Assembly: GCA_031406575.1 (NCBI GenBank)
Contig: JANOHP010000003.1
Coordinates: 1 to 30,555 of the forward strand
Length of the DNA: 30,555 nt
Reading direction: 5' to 3'
From: Ga0077555 sp031406575
GTDB taxonomy: Bacteria; Pseudomonadota; Alphaproteobacteria; Rhizobiales; Hyphomicrobiaceae
The position numbers were made by a program, and so were the translations under genes. A model generated the notes under the pieces. That model did not search any database. It saw nothing but the letters and a program-made list of their open reading frames with translations, and was not told where the DNA came from. Positions 8,554-17,629 of the stretch are shown here, piece after piece; position 1 is the first letter of the stretch, and every line of letters begins with the position of its first letter.

Positions 8554-10023
8554 TCAATACAGCTTGGTGCCAAAATTGCGTTCGACATCGAACTCGAGCG
8601 ACGGCCGGCCGGTGGGTTCTGCGGCGGGTCCCGGCGCTCGCGGAAGGAAGCGGCCCGAGCCGGGCTTGGCCGCCGCCGACAGTTTGCCATCGTTGACGAT
8701 GACAGTGCCGCGTCGCAGCACCGTCGTCGGCCAGCCCTCGATCTGGCGACCGACGTATGGCGTGTAACGTGTGTTGTCGTGCACGTCCTCGTCGCGGACG
8801 GTGACCTTGCGCTTGGGGTCCCAAATGCAGATGTCAGCGTCGGCCCCAATGGCTATCGAGCCCTTCTTGGCGTCGAGGCCATACATGCGGGCGGGCGCCG
8901 TCGATGTCCATTCGACGAATTTCTGCAAGCCGTAGCGGCCTTTTGACACCATCGCATCGAACAGCAGCGGCAAGCGCAACTCGAGGCCCGGCATGCCATT
9001 GGCGACCTGCTTGAAGGTCGGGTTCTGGTCGACGCGCAACTTGCCCGTTCGGTCGAACCGATAAGGCGCATGGTCCGACGAGATGAACTGCAGATCTCCG
9101 ATCTCGAGCGCGCGCCACAACGCCTCCTGATCGGATTTGAGCCGCAACGGTGGGCTGCAAATCCATTTGGCCCCCTCGAGGCCCGGCTTATCCAGATCAT
9201 CGACCGTGAGCGTCAGATACTGCGTGCACGTCTCTGCGTGCATCTTCACGCCGCGTCCGCGCGCCTCGCGAATGACCTGCGCGCCCTCCGCGGTCGAGAC
9301 GTGATAGACGATCACCGGTTGATCGATCAGCTCCGAGAACGCCGCGAGGCGATAGATCGCCTCCGTCTCACACAATCGGGGGTGGGACAGCGCATGATAC
9401 TTCGGCGCCGTGTAGCCACGCTCGACCAGGCGCTTGCCCATCCAACTGATCATGCCGTCGTTCTCGGCGTGGACGCACACCAGCGCCTTGTGCTGACGCG
9501 CCGTCATCAACACCTCGAGCAGCGGCTCGTCGGCGACGCGGGTCTTCTCGTAGGTCATGAAGATCTTGATCGAGGAATGACCCGACCGGATGAGCGGCGG
9601 CAATTCCTCCTTCAGCACGTGGTCGTTGGGGTCAGCCAAAATCATGTGCAGCGCATAGTCGGCGATCGTGCCCTTGCGGGCGAGGCCGTGGTAGTCCTCG
9701 ACGACCTTGGTCAGGCTGTTGCCGATGTGTTGGGCGGCGAAGCAGATCACCGTCGTCGTGCCACCTGATACGGCCGCCGTCGTGGCGCTCTCGAAGGTGT
9801 CGGCGCCCATCACGTTCATGCCGGAGAGCTGCTCGATGTGGCAGTGCGCATCGACACCGCCGGGCAGCACGTACTTGCCGCGCGCATCGATTTCCCGGCC
9901 AGCGGTGCCCAGATCCCGCCCGATGGCGACGATCTCCTCACCTTTGATCGCCACATCTGCGACGTAACTGGCAGTCGAAGTCCCTACCGTGCCGCCACGA
10001 ATGACGAGATCGAAATTGGCCAT
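8554..10023 (-). CDS. hydA: Hydantoinase/dihydropyrimidinase family cyclic amidohydrolase
   Basis: The 489-residue protein has the expected length and all metal-centre residues of the hydantoinase family: H60 and H62 (DAHCHIE), K153 (IKIFMTY, the lysine carbamylated in this family), H185 (VHAEN), H241 (YHVSTAEG) and D317 (SSDHAPY). These enzymes open cyclic amides such as hydantoins, dihydropyrimidines or related imides in the cytosol with two divalent metals. The loop residues that set substrate preference cannot be read reliably, so the natural substrate is open. The start at 10023 has GGGGAG eight bases upstream. The gene lies 136 bases downstream of the SDR gene and back to back with the molybdenum hydroxylase operon, suggesting a role in ring opening in the same pathway. 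Confidence 0.9.
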   Translation of the reverse strand: MANFDLVIRGGTVGTSTASYVADVAIKGEEIVAIGRDLGTAGREIDARGKYVLPGGVDAHCHIEQLSGMNVMGADTFESATTAAVSGGTTTVICFAAQHIGNSLTKVVEDYHGLARKGTIADYALHMILADPNDHVLKEELPPLIRSGHSSIKIFMTYEKTRVADEPLLEVLMTARQHKALVCVHAENDGMISWMGKRLVERGYTAPKYHALSHPRLCETEAIYRLAAFSELIDQPVIVYHVSTAEGAQVIREARGRGVKMHAETCTQYLTLTVDDLDKPGLEGAKWICSPPLRLKSDQEALWRALEIGDLQFISSDHAPYRFDRTGKLRVDQNPTFKQVANGMPGLELRLPLLFDAMVSKGRYGLQKFVEWTSTAPARMYGLDAKKGSIAIGADADICIWDPKRKVTVRDEDVHDNTRYTPYVGRQIEGWPTTVLRRGTVIVNDGKLSAAAKPGSGRFLPRAPGPAAEPTGRPSLEFDVERNFGTKLY

Positions 10024-10159
10024 AATCGTCTCCCCAAAATCCGCCGGTGGCCGCGGTCGACGGAAAGGAAGGTCGCGGCAGGCCAGCACTGGGCCGAGAG
10101 ATTGGGCGATTGCGACGTTTCTGGCAAGGATGGTAGTAGACGAACCCCTGCCGGAATAT

Positions 10160-10957
10160 TCAGCCGATTTTGAGCAGCAATCCTCCATCGACGGGCAACA
10201 GCACGCCCGTAATATAGCGGGCTTCATCGGAGGCCAGGAAAACGGCTGCATTCGCTACATCGAAGGCGTTGCCCGGCTCCGAGACAGCCAGGGGCACCAT
10301 GGCGGCGCGTTCAGCGCGAACCTGATCGCGCGATACGTTACGCTCCTTCACGCGCCGTTCGATGGCCATCGGTGTGTTCATGAGGCCCGGCAGAATAGCG
10401 TTGATCCGGATGCCAAAGGGTGCGTTCTCGAAGGCCATATGCTGGGTCATCGAGTTCACGGCGCCCTTGGAGGTCTTGTAGGCGAGCGGCTGGCCGGCGG
10501 CGAACGAGGACGTCGAAGAAATGTTGATGATAGCGCCCGATTGCTGTTTGCGCATGACGGGCAGCACGTGCTTGATCGTCAGGAACATGCCGCGAATGTT
10601 GAGCGCCATCAGCTCGTCCCACATGGCCGCTTCGAGATCGACGGTGCCACCGTCGCCCCGCGCCCGCCCGACGTTGTTGTGCAGGATGTCGATGCGGCCG
10701 TAGCGGGCAACGCAGGTTTCCGCAATCGCCTTGCAATGCATCTCTTTCGTGATGTCGGCATCGAGGATCGAGCCTTTCCCGCCCTTCGCCGCAATCATGG
10801 CAAGCGTCTCCTCGGCAGCGGTGGCATTGGCGTCCACGGCGAGAACGCTGGCGCCTTCTTCCGCGAAGCGCAGCGCGGTGGCGCGCCCATTCCCCGTGGT
10901 TTCGCCCGGCTGCTGGCCGCCCCCGACGACAATCGCGATTCTGTCTTTCAGCCGCAT
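10160..10957 (-). CDS. Short-chain dehydrogenase/reductase (SDR family)
   Basis: This 265-residue protein is a classical-size SDR. The cofactor loop is glycine-rich but extended (GGGQQPGETTGNGRA at 12-26) compared with the usual TGxxxGIG, as in a known subset of NAD(P)-dependent SDRs. NNVG follows strand 4, the catalytic serine lies in NISSTSS, and the YxxxK pair is YKTSK. The acidic residue after strand 2 (AVDAN) favours NAD+ over NADP+. The protein is cytosolic and would oxidise an alcohol or reduce a ketone. The start at 10957 is followed by the typical MRLKDRIAIV; its ribosome binding site is weak (AAGAG). It is divergent from the SMP-30/molybdenum hydroxylase operon and precedes the hydantoinase gene. 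Confidence 0.9.
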   Translation of the reverse strand: MRLKDRIAIVVGGGQQPGETTGNGRATALRFAEEGASVLAVDANATAAEETLAMIAAKGGKGSILDADITKEMHCKAIAETCVARYGRIDILHNNVGRARGDGGTVDLEAAMWDELMALNIRGMFLTIKHVLPVMRKQQSGAIINISSTSSFAAGQPLAYKTSKGAVNSMTQHMAFENAPFGIRINAILPGLMNTPMAIERRVKERNVSRDQVRAERAAMVPLAVSEPGNAFDVANAAVFLASDEARYITGVLLPVDGGLLLKIG

Positions 10958-11081
10958 GACGCTTGCTCTTTCATGTGCGAGAACGGAAGCTGTGAAGAAC
11001 TGCAGGGTGCCTGCTCCGCACACCGTTGTCGATATCAATGCCCGCGCGAGCGCTCCTCGCCCCGCCTATACGGAGATGCCC
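10958..11081. promoter_or_regulatory. Divergent intergenic region of the catabolic block
   Basis: This 124-base gap separates the start of the SDR gene (minus) from the start of the SMP-30 gene (plus) and must hold the promoters of both arms unless longer transcripts enter. The plus-strand gene has GGAG at 11072-11075, six bases before its ATG. I see no convincing -35/-10 pair and no clear operator palindrome. Confidence 0.45.
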
Positions 11082-12044
11082 ATGACCGACCTCTATCCCA
11101 ATGGCTGGCGCACGCATTCACCGCGCTACCCCGATCCGGCAATCACGGCGTTCGATCCGCGCTTCGAGAAATACTGGATTAAGTTGTCGGCGGTCGAACG
11201 CATCGCTACGGGGTGCCGGTGGGCCGAGGGTCCCGTCTATTTCGGCGACGGGCGCTATCTGCTCTGGTCGGATATCCCCAACAACCGCATCGTGCGCTGG
11301 GACGAGGAGACGGGCCACGTCTCGAACTATCGCAAGCCATCCAACTGGGCGAACGGCAACACGCGCGACCGCCAGGGCCGGCTCGTCACCTGCGAGCACG
11401 GCCGGCGCCTCACGCGCACCGAGTACGACGGCTCGATCACCGTGCTGATGGACACCTTCGAGGGCAAGAAGCTCAACTCGCCCAACGATGTCGTCGTTCG
11501 GTCGGACGGCAGCATCTGGTTCACTGATCCCTCTTTCGGGATTTCTGGATACTACGAGGGCGAAAAGTCGGAAGCAGAATTGCCGCTCGCCGTCTATCGC
11601 CTCGATCCCGCCACCGGCAAGGCCGACATGCTGGTCGACACTATTCCTGGACCCAACGGGCTGTGCTTCTCGCCGGATGAGAAGACCCTCTACATCGTCG
11701 AATCCCGCGCTAGCCCCAACCGCATCATCTCGGCCTGGGACGTTGTCGATGGGGGGCGCAAAATCGCCAACCGTCGCGTGCACATTGATGCCGGACCGGG
11801 ATCGCCCGATGGCATGCGGTGCGATGTCGACGGCAATCTGTGGTGCGGTTGGGGCATGGGTGTGCCGGAACTCGACGGCGTGCGCGTGTTCGCGCCCGAC
11901 GGCAAGCCCATCGGCCATATCGCGCTACCCGAGCGCTGCGCCAACCTGTGCTTCGGGGGCCCGCGCCGCAATCGCGTGTTCATGACCGCGTCCACGTCGG
12001 TTTATGCGCTGTATGTGCAGACACAGGGCGTCGCAGGGGGCTGA
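11082..12044 (+). CDS. SMP-30/gluconolactonase-family lactonase
   Basis: The 320-residue protein is a six-bladed beta-propeller of the SMP-30/LRE-like family. The four metal ligands expected for this family are visible: E49 (WAEGPVYF), N135 (LNSPNDVVV), N192 (PNGLCFSPDE) and D243 (SPDGMRCD). Members hydrolyse lactones of sugars or of ring-cleavage products, usually with Ca2+ or Zn2+ and in the cytosol; no signal peptide is present. The ATG at 11082 is chosen for its GGAG at six bases spacing; an ATG six bases earlier overlaps that site. It heads the plus-strand operon and lies 34 bases before the FAD subunit of the molybdenum hydroxylase, so a lactone intermediate in the same pathway is likely but inferred. 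Confidence 0.9.
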   Translation: MTDLYPNGWRTHSPRYPDPAITAFDPRFEKYWIKLSAVERIATGCRWAEGPVYFGDGRYLLWSDIPNNRIVRWDEETGHVSNYRKPSNWANGNTRDRQGRLVTCEHGRRLTRTEYDGSITVLMDTFEGKKLNSPNDVVVRSDGSIWFTDPSFGISGYYEGEKSEAELPLAVYRLDPATGKADMLVDTIPGPNGLCFSPDEKTLYIVESRASPNRIISAWDVVDGGRKIANRRVHIDAGPGSPDGMRCDVDGNLWCGWGMGVPELDGVRVFAPDGKPIGHIALPERCANLCFGGPRRNRVFMTASTSVYALYVQTQGVAGG

Positions 12045-12078
12045 GCCGACGCGAGTTGAACGAACCTCGGGAGGCAAC

Positions 12079-12951
12079 GTGCACGACCTTCGTTATGACG
12101 GCCCCACGACGATCGAACAAGCGGTGGCCCTGCTCGCCCAGGGCAGTGCGCGTGCCCTCGCTGGCGGCACCGATCTCGTGCCGCAGTTGCGTGAAGGACG
12201 GCGACAGGCGGACCGTGTCGTCGATCTGAAACGGATCGCGGCGTTGGTGGCGATCGAACGTCTCGCCAATGGCGGCTGGCGCATCGGGGCGGCCGCGAGC
12301 GTGACCCGGCTGGCGCGCCATGCCGAACTGGCGGCCGCGCATCCGGGCCTCATCGAGGCCGCGAGCCTGATCGGCAGCCTGCAAATCCAGAATCGCGCCA
12401 CACTCGGCGGCAACGTGTGCAACGCGGCCCCATCGGCCGACGCCGTACCTCTGCTGATCGTGCTCGCCGCTCAGGCCGAAATTGCAGGGCCCGCCGGTCG
12501 TCGCATCGTCGCCATCGAGAGCGTTCCCAGATCACCCGGCCAGTCGGTACTCGCACCCGGTGAAATCGTAGTCGCGCTCCTGTTGCCGCCCTCACCGGCG
12601 CGCCACGCCGCCCGCTACCTGCGCATGACACCGCGCCGGGAAATGGATATCGCGGTCGCCGGTGCTGGCGCTTGCCTCACGCTCGATGCGGCAGGCGTCA
12701 TCACGCATGCGCGCATCGCGCTCGCGTCCGTCGCGCCGACACCGATCCGGGCGCCGTCTGCCGAAGCCAGTCTCATTGGACAACGTCCCTCGTCGGGCCT
12801 CTTCACAGCGGCGGGCCTAGCCGCCGCACACGATGCCAAGCCCATCTCCGACACTCGCGGCTCCGCCGACTACCGGCGTGAGCTCGTCGCTGTCCTCACG
12901 CGCCGGGCGCTCGCGCGCTGCGTTTTCGACCTCGGGATCCCCTTGCCATGA
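12079..12951 (+). CDS. Molybdenum hydroxylase FAD-binding (medium) subunit, CoxM/xanthine dehydrogenase type
   Basis: This 290-residue protein matches the FAD subunit of three-component molybdenum hydroxylases. The two flavin-binding loops are AGGTD at 28-32 and TLGGN at 108-112, followed by CNAAPSADAVP. A C-terminal CO-dehydrogenase flavoprotein domain occupies about 180-285. It passes electrons from the iron-sulfur subunit to an acceptor. The start is a GTG at 12079 preceded by GGGAGG five bases upstream. The stop overlaps the next start by four bases (ATGA), which implies coupled translation. The order medium, small, large differs from the more common medium-large-small of CO dehydrogenase operons. 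Confidence 0.92.
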   Translation: MHDLRYDGPTTIEQAVALLAQGSARALAGGTDLVPQLREGRRQADRVVDLKRIAALVAIERLANGGWRIGAAASVTRLARHAELAAAHPGLIEAASLIGSLQIQNRATLGGNVCNAAPSADAVPLLIVLAAQAEIAGPAGRRIVAIESVPRSPGQSVLAPGEIVVALLLPPSPARHAARYLRMTPRREMDIAVAGAGACLTLDAAGVITHARIALASVAPTPIRAPSAEASLIGQRPSSGLFTAAGLAAAHDAKPISDTRGSADYRRELVAVLTRRALARCVFDLGIPLP

Positions 12952-13418
12952 AGACGGTTATGACGCTCGACGTGAACGGCGAACCGCACGAGGTGCTCGC
13001 CGATGGCCGCGACACGCTGCTCGAGTTGCTGCGCGATCGCCTCGGCCTGACCGGCACCAAGGAAGGATGCAGCAATGGCAATTGCGGTTCCTGCACGGTG
13101 CTGCTCGACGGCGAGCCGGTGTGCGCCTGTCTGGTGCTCGCGGCCGAAGTGAACGGCGCGCGCGTGACCACTATCGAGGGCATCGCCACGGGCAACGATC
13201 TGCACCCCGTGCAGGCCGAACTCATTCGACACGGCGGCACACAATGCGGGTTCTGCACCCCAGGCATCGTGCTCTCGGCGGTGGCGCTGCTCGCGCGAAA
13301 TCCACGGCCCACCGATGGCGATATCCGCCACGCCATCGCGGGCAATCTGTGCCGCTGCACGGGATACGACAAAATCGTCGAAGCCGTGGCGGCGGCCGCC
13401 CAAGGAGGTGCGCCATGA
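12948..13418 (+). CDS. Molybdenum hydroxylase 2Fe-2S (small) subunit
   Basis: The 156-residue protein has both iron-sulfur motifs of the family. The plant-ferredoxin-type cluster uses C41, C46, C49 and C61 (GCSNGNCGSCTV, then CACL). The second, helical-domain cluster uses C100, C103, C135 and C137 (QCGFCTPG, then NLCRCTGY). It relays electrons from the molybdenum centre to the FAD subunit. The length is normal and no cysteine is missing. It overlaps its neighbours by four bases at both ends (ATGA), so the three subunits are made as one translationally coupled set. An AAGGAGG ribosome binding site for the large subunit lies inside its last codons. Confidence 0.95.
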   Translation: MKTVMTLDVNGEPHEVLADGRDTLLELLRDRLGLTGTKEGCSNGNCGSCTVLLDGEPVCACLVLAAEVNGARVTTIEGIATGNDLHPVQAELIRHGGTQCGFCTPGIVLSAVALLARNPRPTDGDIRHAIAGNLCRCTGYDKIVEAVAAAAQGGAP

Positions 13419-15706
13419 CCACGACCAAGGCGCCGTCCGAGCAAAAGGTCATCGGCCAGCGCGCGCCCCGTGTCGATGGCGGCGAGCGCGTGACGGGCCG
13501 CGCGGTCTATCCAGCCGACCTCGTGCGTCCGGGCCTGTGTCACGGCCGCATTCTGCGCAGCCCGCATGCGCATGCCCGCATTCTCGGCATCGACACGTCG
13601 AAGGCTGCGGCGCTGAAGGGCGTACTCGCGGTCGTCACGGCGGCCGATTTCCCCGTCGTGCCGCCCGGCACCATCATTCCCTTCGGCGAGACCGGCGCCG
13701 ATGCGTGGATCTCCGCCGTGATCGTGCTCGCGCGCGACAAGGTGCTATGGCGCGGACAACCGGTGGCGGCTGTCGCCGCCCTCGATCCGCATATCGCCGC
13801 CGCAGCTCTGGATCTCATCGAAGTGCGTTGGGAGATCCTGCCGGCCGTCATGAGCATTGCCGCCGCCATGGCACCAGAGGCGCCACTGATCCACCCCGAC
13901 ATCAAGCCGAAGGGCTTCGACGCCGGCGCAGCAATCCCGCGTAACGTGGGCGCGCGCACGCTGATCGAGCGCGGCGATGTGGCGGCCGCCCTCGCCTCGT
14001 CGGCTGCTGTCGGCCGCGTTGCCGCTGACATCGATACGGGTCACCAGGGCTACATCGAGCCCCACGCCTGCATCGCGGAAGCCGACCCGCAGGGCAACGT
14101 CACGATTTGGGCCTCGACGCAGGGCGCGTTCCAAACGGAAATCCAGACGGCTGTTCTGCTCGACCTGCCACAATCGAAGCTGAAGGTCGTGCCGCTCGAG
14201 ATCGGCGGCGGGTTCGGCGGCAAGATCACCGTCCATGTCGAGCCGATCGCCGCCCGTCTGGCGCAGAAATGCGGGCGGCCCGTAAAGATCGTGATGTCGC
14301 GCGAGGAGATGTTGTCGGGTGGTTCGGGACCGGCTGCGGCCGCCGAGATCGAAGTGGCGGTCGGCGCTACCGCCGATGGCACGCTCACCGCCATCGCGGG
14401 GCGCTACTTCTACGATACGGGCGGCCTGCCCGGCACGCCGACGACGCTCGTCATGCAGGCCTCCGCTGCGCATTACCAGTGCCCCAACATTCGTCTCGAA
14501 GGCATGGACGTCGTCACCAACAAGCCGCGCACGGAGGCCTATCGCGGACCTGGCGGCATCCAGGCCGCCTTTGCATTCGAACAGGCCGTCGACGAGCTAG
14601 CGCTATCCCTGAACATGGACCCGCTCGAGCTGCGCCGCCGCAACGCCGCCGTCACCGGCAGCATGATGCCGATCGGCACACCGTTCCCGCCGTTGGGTCT
14701 GACGACAGTTCTGGACAGCGTCGCCGCCCATGCCTGTTGGCGCGATCCCCTGGGGTCGGGGGCCTTGCCGCGTGGTCGGGGCCGCGCGCTCGGCTACTGG
14801 CGCGGCACGTCCATGACCGCTGCCGCGCAAGTGATGGTGGCCGGCGACGGCCGCGTGATGGTCTCAATGGGCACCGTCGATATCTCCGGCACCCGCACCA
14901 CGATGGCGCAAGTCGCGGCCGAAGAATTCGAGATCCCGCTCGGCGACGTGCACGTCAGCATGGGCGACACCAAGTCGGCCGGCTACTCCGATGCCGCCGC
15001 CGGCAGCCGCGTCGGCCGCACCATGGCCGCCGCCGTCTCCGAAGCCTGCCGCGACGCGCTCGGCCAACTGCGCGGCCGCGCCGCCGAGAAGCTGCAAGCG
15101 CCGCCAGACACGATCACCTATGCGTCGGGCGTCTTTCGTTCGGCACGCACGGGCGACGCCTCGCTCACCCTCTTCGACCTGATGCGCGCGACGTTGTCGG
15201 ATGGCGCGGTGATCGGACGCGGCGTCTCGACCAAACTGCCGTTCGGCGTCGAAGTCGGCGCGCACGTCTGCGATGTGGAGGTCGATCCCGAAACCGGTCA
15301 GGTCACGATCCTGCGCTACACCGCGTTCCAGGACGTCGGCCGCGCGCTCAATCCCATGGCGGTCGAAGGCCAGATCGAAGGGAGCGTCGTGCAAGGCCTG
15401 GGCTGGGCGCTGACCGAGCACTTCGATTATGCGGCCGATGGCCGTCTGCGCAACGCGAGCCTGCTCGATTATCGCATGCCGACAGCCCTCGACGTTCCCG
15501 CCATTGAATGCGTCATCATCGAGGTGCCCGTGCCCGGTGTGCCGTACGGACTGCGCGGGGTCGGCGAAATGCCGATCGTGCCGGTCGCGGCGGCTGTTGG
15601 CAACGGCATTCGCCGCGCCGTCGGCGTGCGCTTGACGCAGATGCCGATGACGCCTGAGCGCGTACTGCGGGCGATCAAGGGCAACAACTTCGGGAGGCTT
15701 TCATGA
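13415..15706 (+). CDS. Molybdenum hydroxylase molybdopterin-binding (large) subunit, xanthine dehydrogenase family
   Basis: The 763-residue protein carries the aldehyde oxidase/xanthine dehydrogenase a/b hammerhead (about 25-140) and the molybdopterin-binding domain. Visible motifs are GGGFGGK at 264-270, EAYRGPG at 374-380 and GVGE with the catalytic glutamate at about 718. The CO dehydrogenase signature AYxCSFR is absent, so this is not an aerobic CO dehydrogenase. The family inserts oxygen from water next to a ring nitrogen or into an aldehyde; typical substrates are nicotinate, quinoline, isoquinoline or purines. The start at 13415 has AAGGAGG upstream. The 2292-base gene is intact. Overlaps on both sides (small subunit and cupin) place it in the middle of an operon. 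Its substrate is inferred only from context. Confidence 0.93.
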   Translation: MTTTKAPSEQKVIGQRAPRVDGGERVTGRAVYPADLVRPGLCHGRILRSPHAHARILGIDTSKAAALKGVLAVVTAADFPVVPPGTIIPFGETGADAWISAVIVLARDKVLWRGQPVAAVAALDPHIAAAALDLIEVRWEILPAVMSIAAAMAPEAPLIHPDIKPKGFDAGAAIPRNVGARTLIERGDVAAALASSAAVGRVAADIDTGHQGYIEPHACIAEADPQGNVTIWASTQGAFQTEIQTAVLLDLPQSKLKVVPLEIGGGFGGKITVHVEPIAARLAQKCGRPVKIVMSREEMLSGGSGPAAAAEIEVAVGATADGTLTAIAGRYFYDTGGLPGTPTTLVMQASAAHYQCPNIRLEGMDVVTNKPRTEAYRGPGGIQAAFAFEQAVDELALSLNMDPLELRRRNAAVTGSMMPIGTPFPPLGLTTVLDSVAAHACWRDPLGSGALPRGRGRALGYWRGTSMTAAAQVMVAGDGRVMVSMGTVDISGTRTTMAQVAAEEFEIPLGDVHVSMGDTKSAGYSDAAAGSRVGRTMAAAVSEACRDALGQLRGRAAEKLQAPPDTITYASGVFRSARTGDASLTLFDLMRATLSDGAVIGRGVSTKLPFGVEVGAHVCDVEVDPETGQVTILRYTAFQDVGRALNPMAVEGQIEGSVVQGLGWALTEHFDYAADGRLRNASLLDYRMPTALDVPAIECVIIEVPVPGVPYGLRGVGEMPIVPVAAAVGNGIRRAVGVRLTQMPMTPERVLRAIKGNNFGRLS

Positions 15707-16047
15707 AAGACTGGCTCGTCACCGCCACCGCCGCCAAGGCCGCGCCCATTCCCGAAGGCCGCCGCTCCGCCGAGCTGATGCGGCATGGATCGATGACGCT
15801 GCGCTACTACGCGCCCGATTCCGTCGACCCGCAGACACCGCACGATCAAGACGAAGTCTACATCGTGCACCGTGGTGGCGGCGTCGTGCTTTCGGGCCGC
15901 ACCGAAGGCACGCTCGAGCGCAAGGCGTTCGGACCCGGCGATGCGATCTTCGTGCCGGCCGGCCACATCCATCGGTTCGTCGACTTCACGCCTGACTTTG
16001 CGACGTGGGTCGTCTTCTGGGGACCGACGGGCGGCGAAGTTGCATGA
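15703..16047 (+). CDS. Single-domain cupin protein
   Basis: This 114-residue protein is a small beta-barrel cupin. The first motif reads HDQDEVYIVHRGGG (metal ligand candidates H48 and E52) and the second FVPAGHIHRF. Histidine and glutamate spacing fit a metal-binding cupin, but one of the usual two histidines of motif 1 is replaced (HDQ rather than HxH). Such proteins can be small dioxygenases, isomerases or ligand sensors. The start overlaps the large-subunit stop by four bases (ATGA), so it is made with the molybdenum hydroxylase and probably acts on the same pathway or aids the enzyme. The exact reaction is unknown. Confidence 0.85.
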   Translation: MKDWLVTATAAKAAPIPEGRRSAELMRHGSMTLRYYAPDSVDPQTPHDQDEVYIVHRGGGVVLSGRTEGTLERKAFGPGDAIFVPAGHIHRFVDFTPDFATWVVFWGPTGGEVA

Positions 16048-16079
16048 CGACGTCGCGACCCCGAGTGGAGCGCTGCTGA

Positions 16080-17595
16080 ATGGACATTGGTCTTCTCGCC
16101 GGGCTCGCGAACGCGCTCTCGCTGGCCAACATGGCGTATGCGCTCATCGGATGCCTGCTCGGAACCTTGGTCGGCAGCCTGCCGGGGGCTTGGGCCGGCA
16201 TCCGCCATGGCGATCCTGCTGCCGCTGGCGGTTCACCTGCCTCCCGAAGGCTCGATCATCATCATGGCCGGGATCTACTACGGTGCCATGTACGGCGGCT
16301 CGACGACCGCCATTTTGATGAACATTCCCGGTGAAGTCTCCTCGGTCATTACAGCTGTCGACGGCTTTGCCATGACAAAGGCCGGGCGCGCGGGTGAAGC
16401 GCTCGGGATCGCCGCGATCGGTTCCTTCATCGCCGGTATTTTCGGTACGCTGTGCATCGCATTGATCGGGCCGAAGCTCGCCGACTTGGCATTGAACTTC
16501 GGGCCGCCGGAATACCTGGGCCTCGTCATTTTCAGCATGAGCGCGCTGGTGAGTTTTGCCGGCCCCTCGCTGATCAGCGGTGTGGCGCTGGGCATCGCGG
16601 GCATGTGGCTCGCCTCCATCGGTACGGACCCGCTGACCGGCACGCAACGTCTCAACCTCGGCACCATCGAGCTGATGAAAGGCTTCGATGTGGTGCCCGT
16701 TTTGGTCGGTCTTTTCGGTATCGCCGAAGTGCTGACGAGCCTGCAGCAGGGCGTCAAAAACATCCACATAGGACCACTGGGATCATGGCTGACGATGATC
16801 CCGCGCGGGGCGCAACTGGCACGCGGGCTGGCAGCCTCCGTTCGCGGCACGGTGCTGGGGTTCGTGCTGGGGCTTCTGCCGGGCATGTTGCCGGCGTTGA
16901 CCGCCTATCTCGCCTACGACGTCGAACAGCGGATTTCGAAAACGCCAGAGCAATTCGGCCAGGGCGCCATCGAGGGGGTGGCGGCACCGGAGGCCGCCAA
17001 CAATGCCACCGCGATGGCCGGTTTCATTCCGCTGCTGTCCTTGGGAATCCCGACGAGTCCCGCACTCGCCGTGCTGTTCGGCACTCTGCTGATCAACGGC
17101 CTGACGCCGGGACCGATGCTCTTTCAGAACCAGCCACTGCTCACCTGGACCGTGATCGGCAGCATGCTGATCGCCAACACGGCGCTGCTGGTACTCAGCC
17201 TGCCGCTCGTCGGCCTGTGGGCGCGTATTGCGCAAATCCCCTACAGCATCCTGGGGCCGTTCGTGCTGGCGATCTGCCTCATCGGCGCCTATTCGCCGCG
17301 CAACACGATGTTCGACGTCTGGGTAGCCATCGGGTTCGGTATCATCCGCTATCTCATGCGCCGCCTGGAACTGCCGCTGGCGCCGCTCGTGCTGGGATTT
17401 CTGCTCGGGCCCTTGTTCGAGCATTCACTGCGCCAGTCGATCTCGATTGCCGCATCACCTCTCGATGTCATCGGCCGACCGATCACCGCGGTGCTGCTGG
17501 CGGCCTCTATCGCTGTGCTCGTCACGACTGTGCGTGTGCGCCGCCGCTCGAGCGCGGTAAAAAAGTTGATCACAGCAAGTACCAACGAGGTGTAA
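16080..17595 (+). CDS. tctA: TctA-family permease of a tripartite tricarboxylate transporter, interrupted by an apparent frameshift
   Basis: The gene encodes a TctA-type large membrane subunit, but in two frames. From the ATG at 16080 (GGAG nine bases upstream) the first 36 codons read as a normal TctA N-terminus ending LVGSLPG. The frame then turns to non-family sequence and stops near 16334. The rest of the protein, from LGPASAMAILLPL through IYYGAMYGGSTTAILMNIPGE to the C-terminus, lies in the +1 frame and ends at 17595. Removing one G from the run at 16184-16188 restores a single 504-residue protein of normal family length. TctA carries substrate through the inner membrane with a Bug/TctC receptor, which follows 34 bases downstream. 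No tctB is present between neighbours. The break may be a sequencing error or true inactivation. Confidence 0.85.
16184..16188 (+). other. Guanine run at the tctA frameshift point
   Basis: Five consecutive G residues stand exactly where the family sequence changes frame. Four G residues would give LPGLGP, the conserved TctA motif, instead of LPGAWA. A one-base gain in a homopolymer is the simplest explanation. Confidence 0.75.
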
Positions 17596-17629
17596 TCGCT
17601 TCGGGAACGAACACGGGAGGAGACCATCG

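Noticed and set aside
14107..15507. Plus-strand 466-codon frame inside the molybdenum hydroxylase large subunit
   Set aside because: Arginine-rich shadow frame; the overlapping frame carries all molybdopterin-binding motifs.
13415..15706. Aerobic carbon monoxide dehydrogenase (coxMSL)
   Set aside because: The large subunit has AYRGPG in place of the AYxCSFR loop needed for the copper-molybdenum site, and the gene order differs.
16080..16334. Programmed ribosomal frameshift in tctA
   Set aside because: I see no slippery heptamer with downstream structure, no stop-codon stall and no stimulatory ribosome binding site at the join; a base gain in the G run is simpler.
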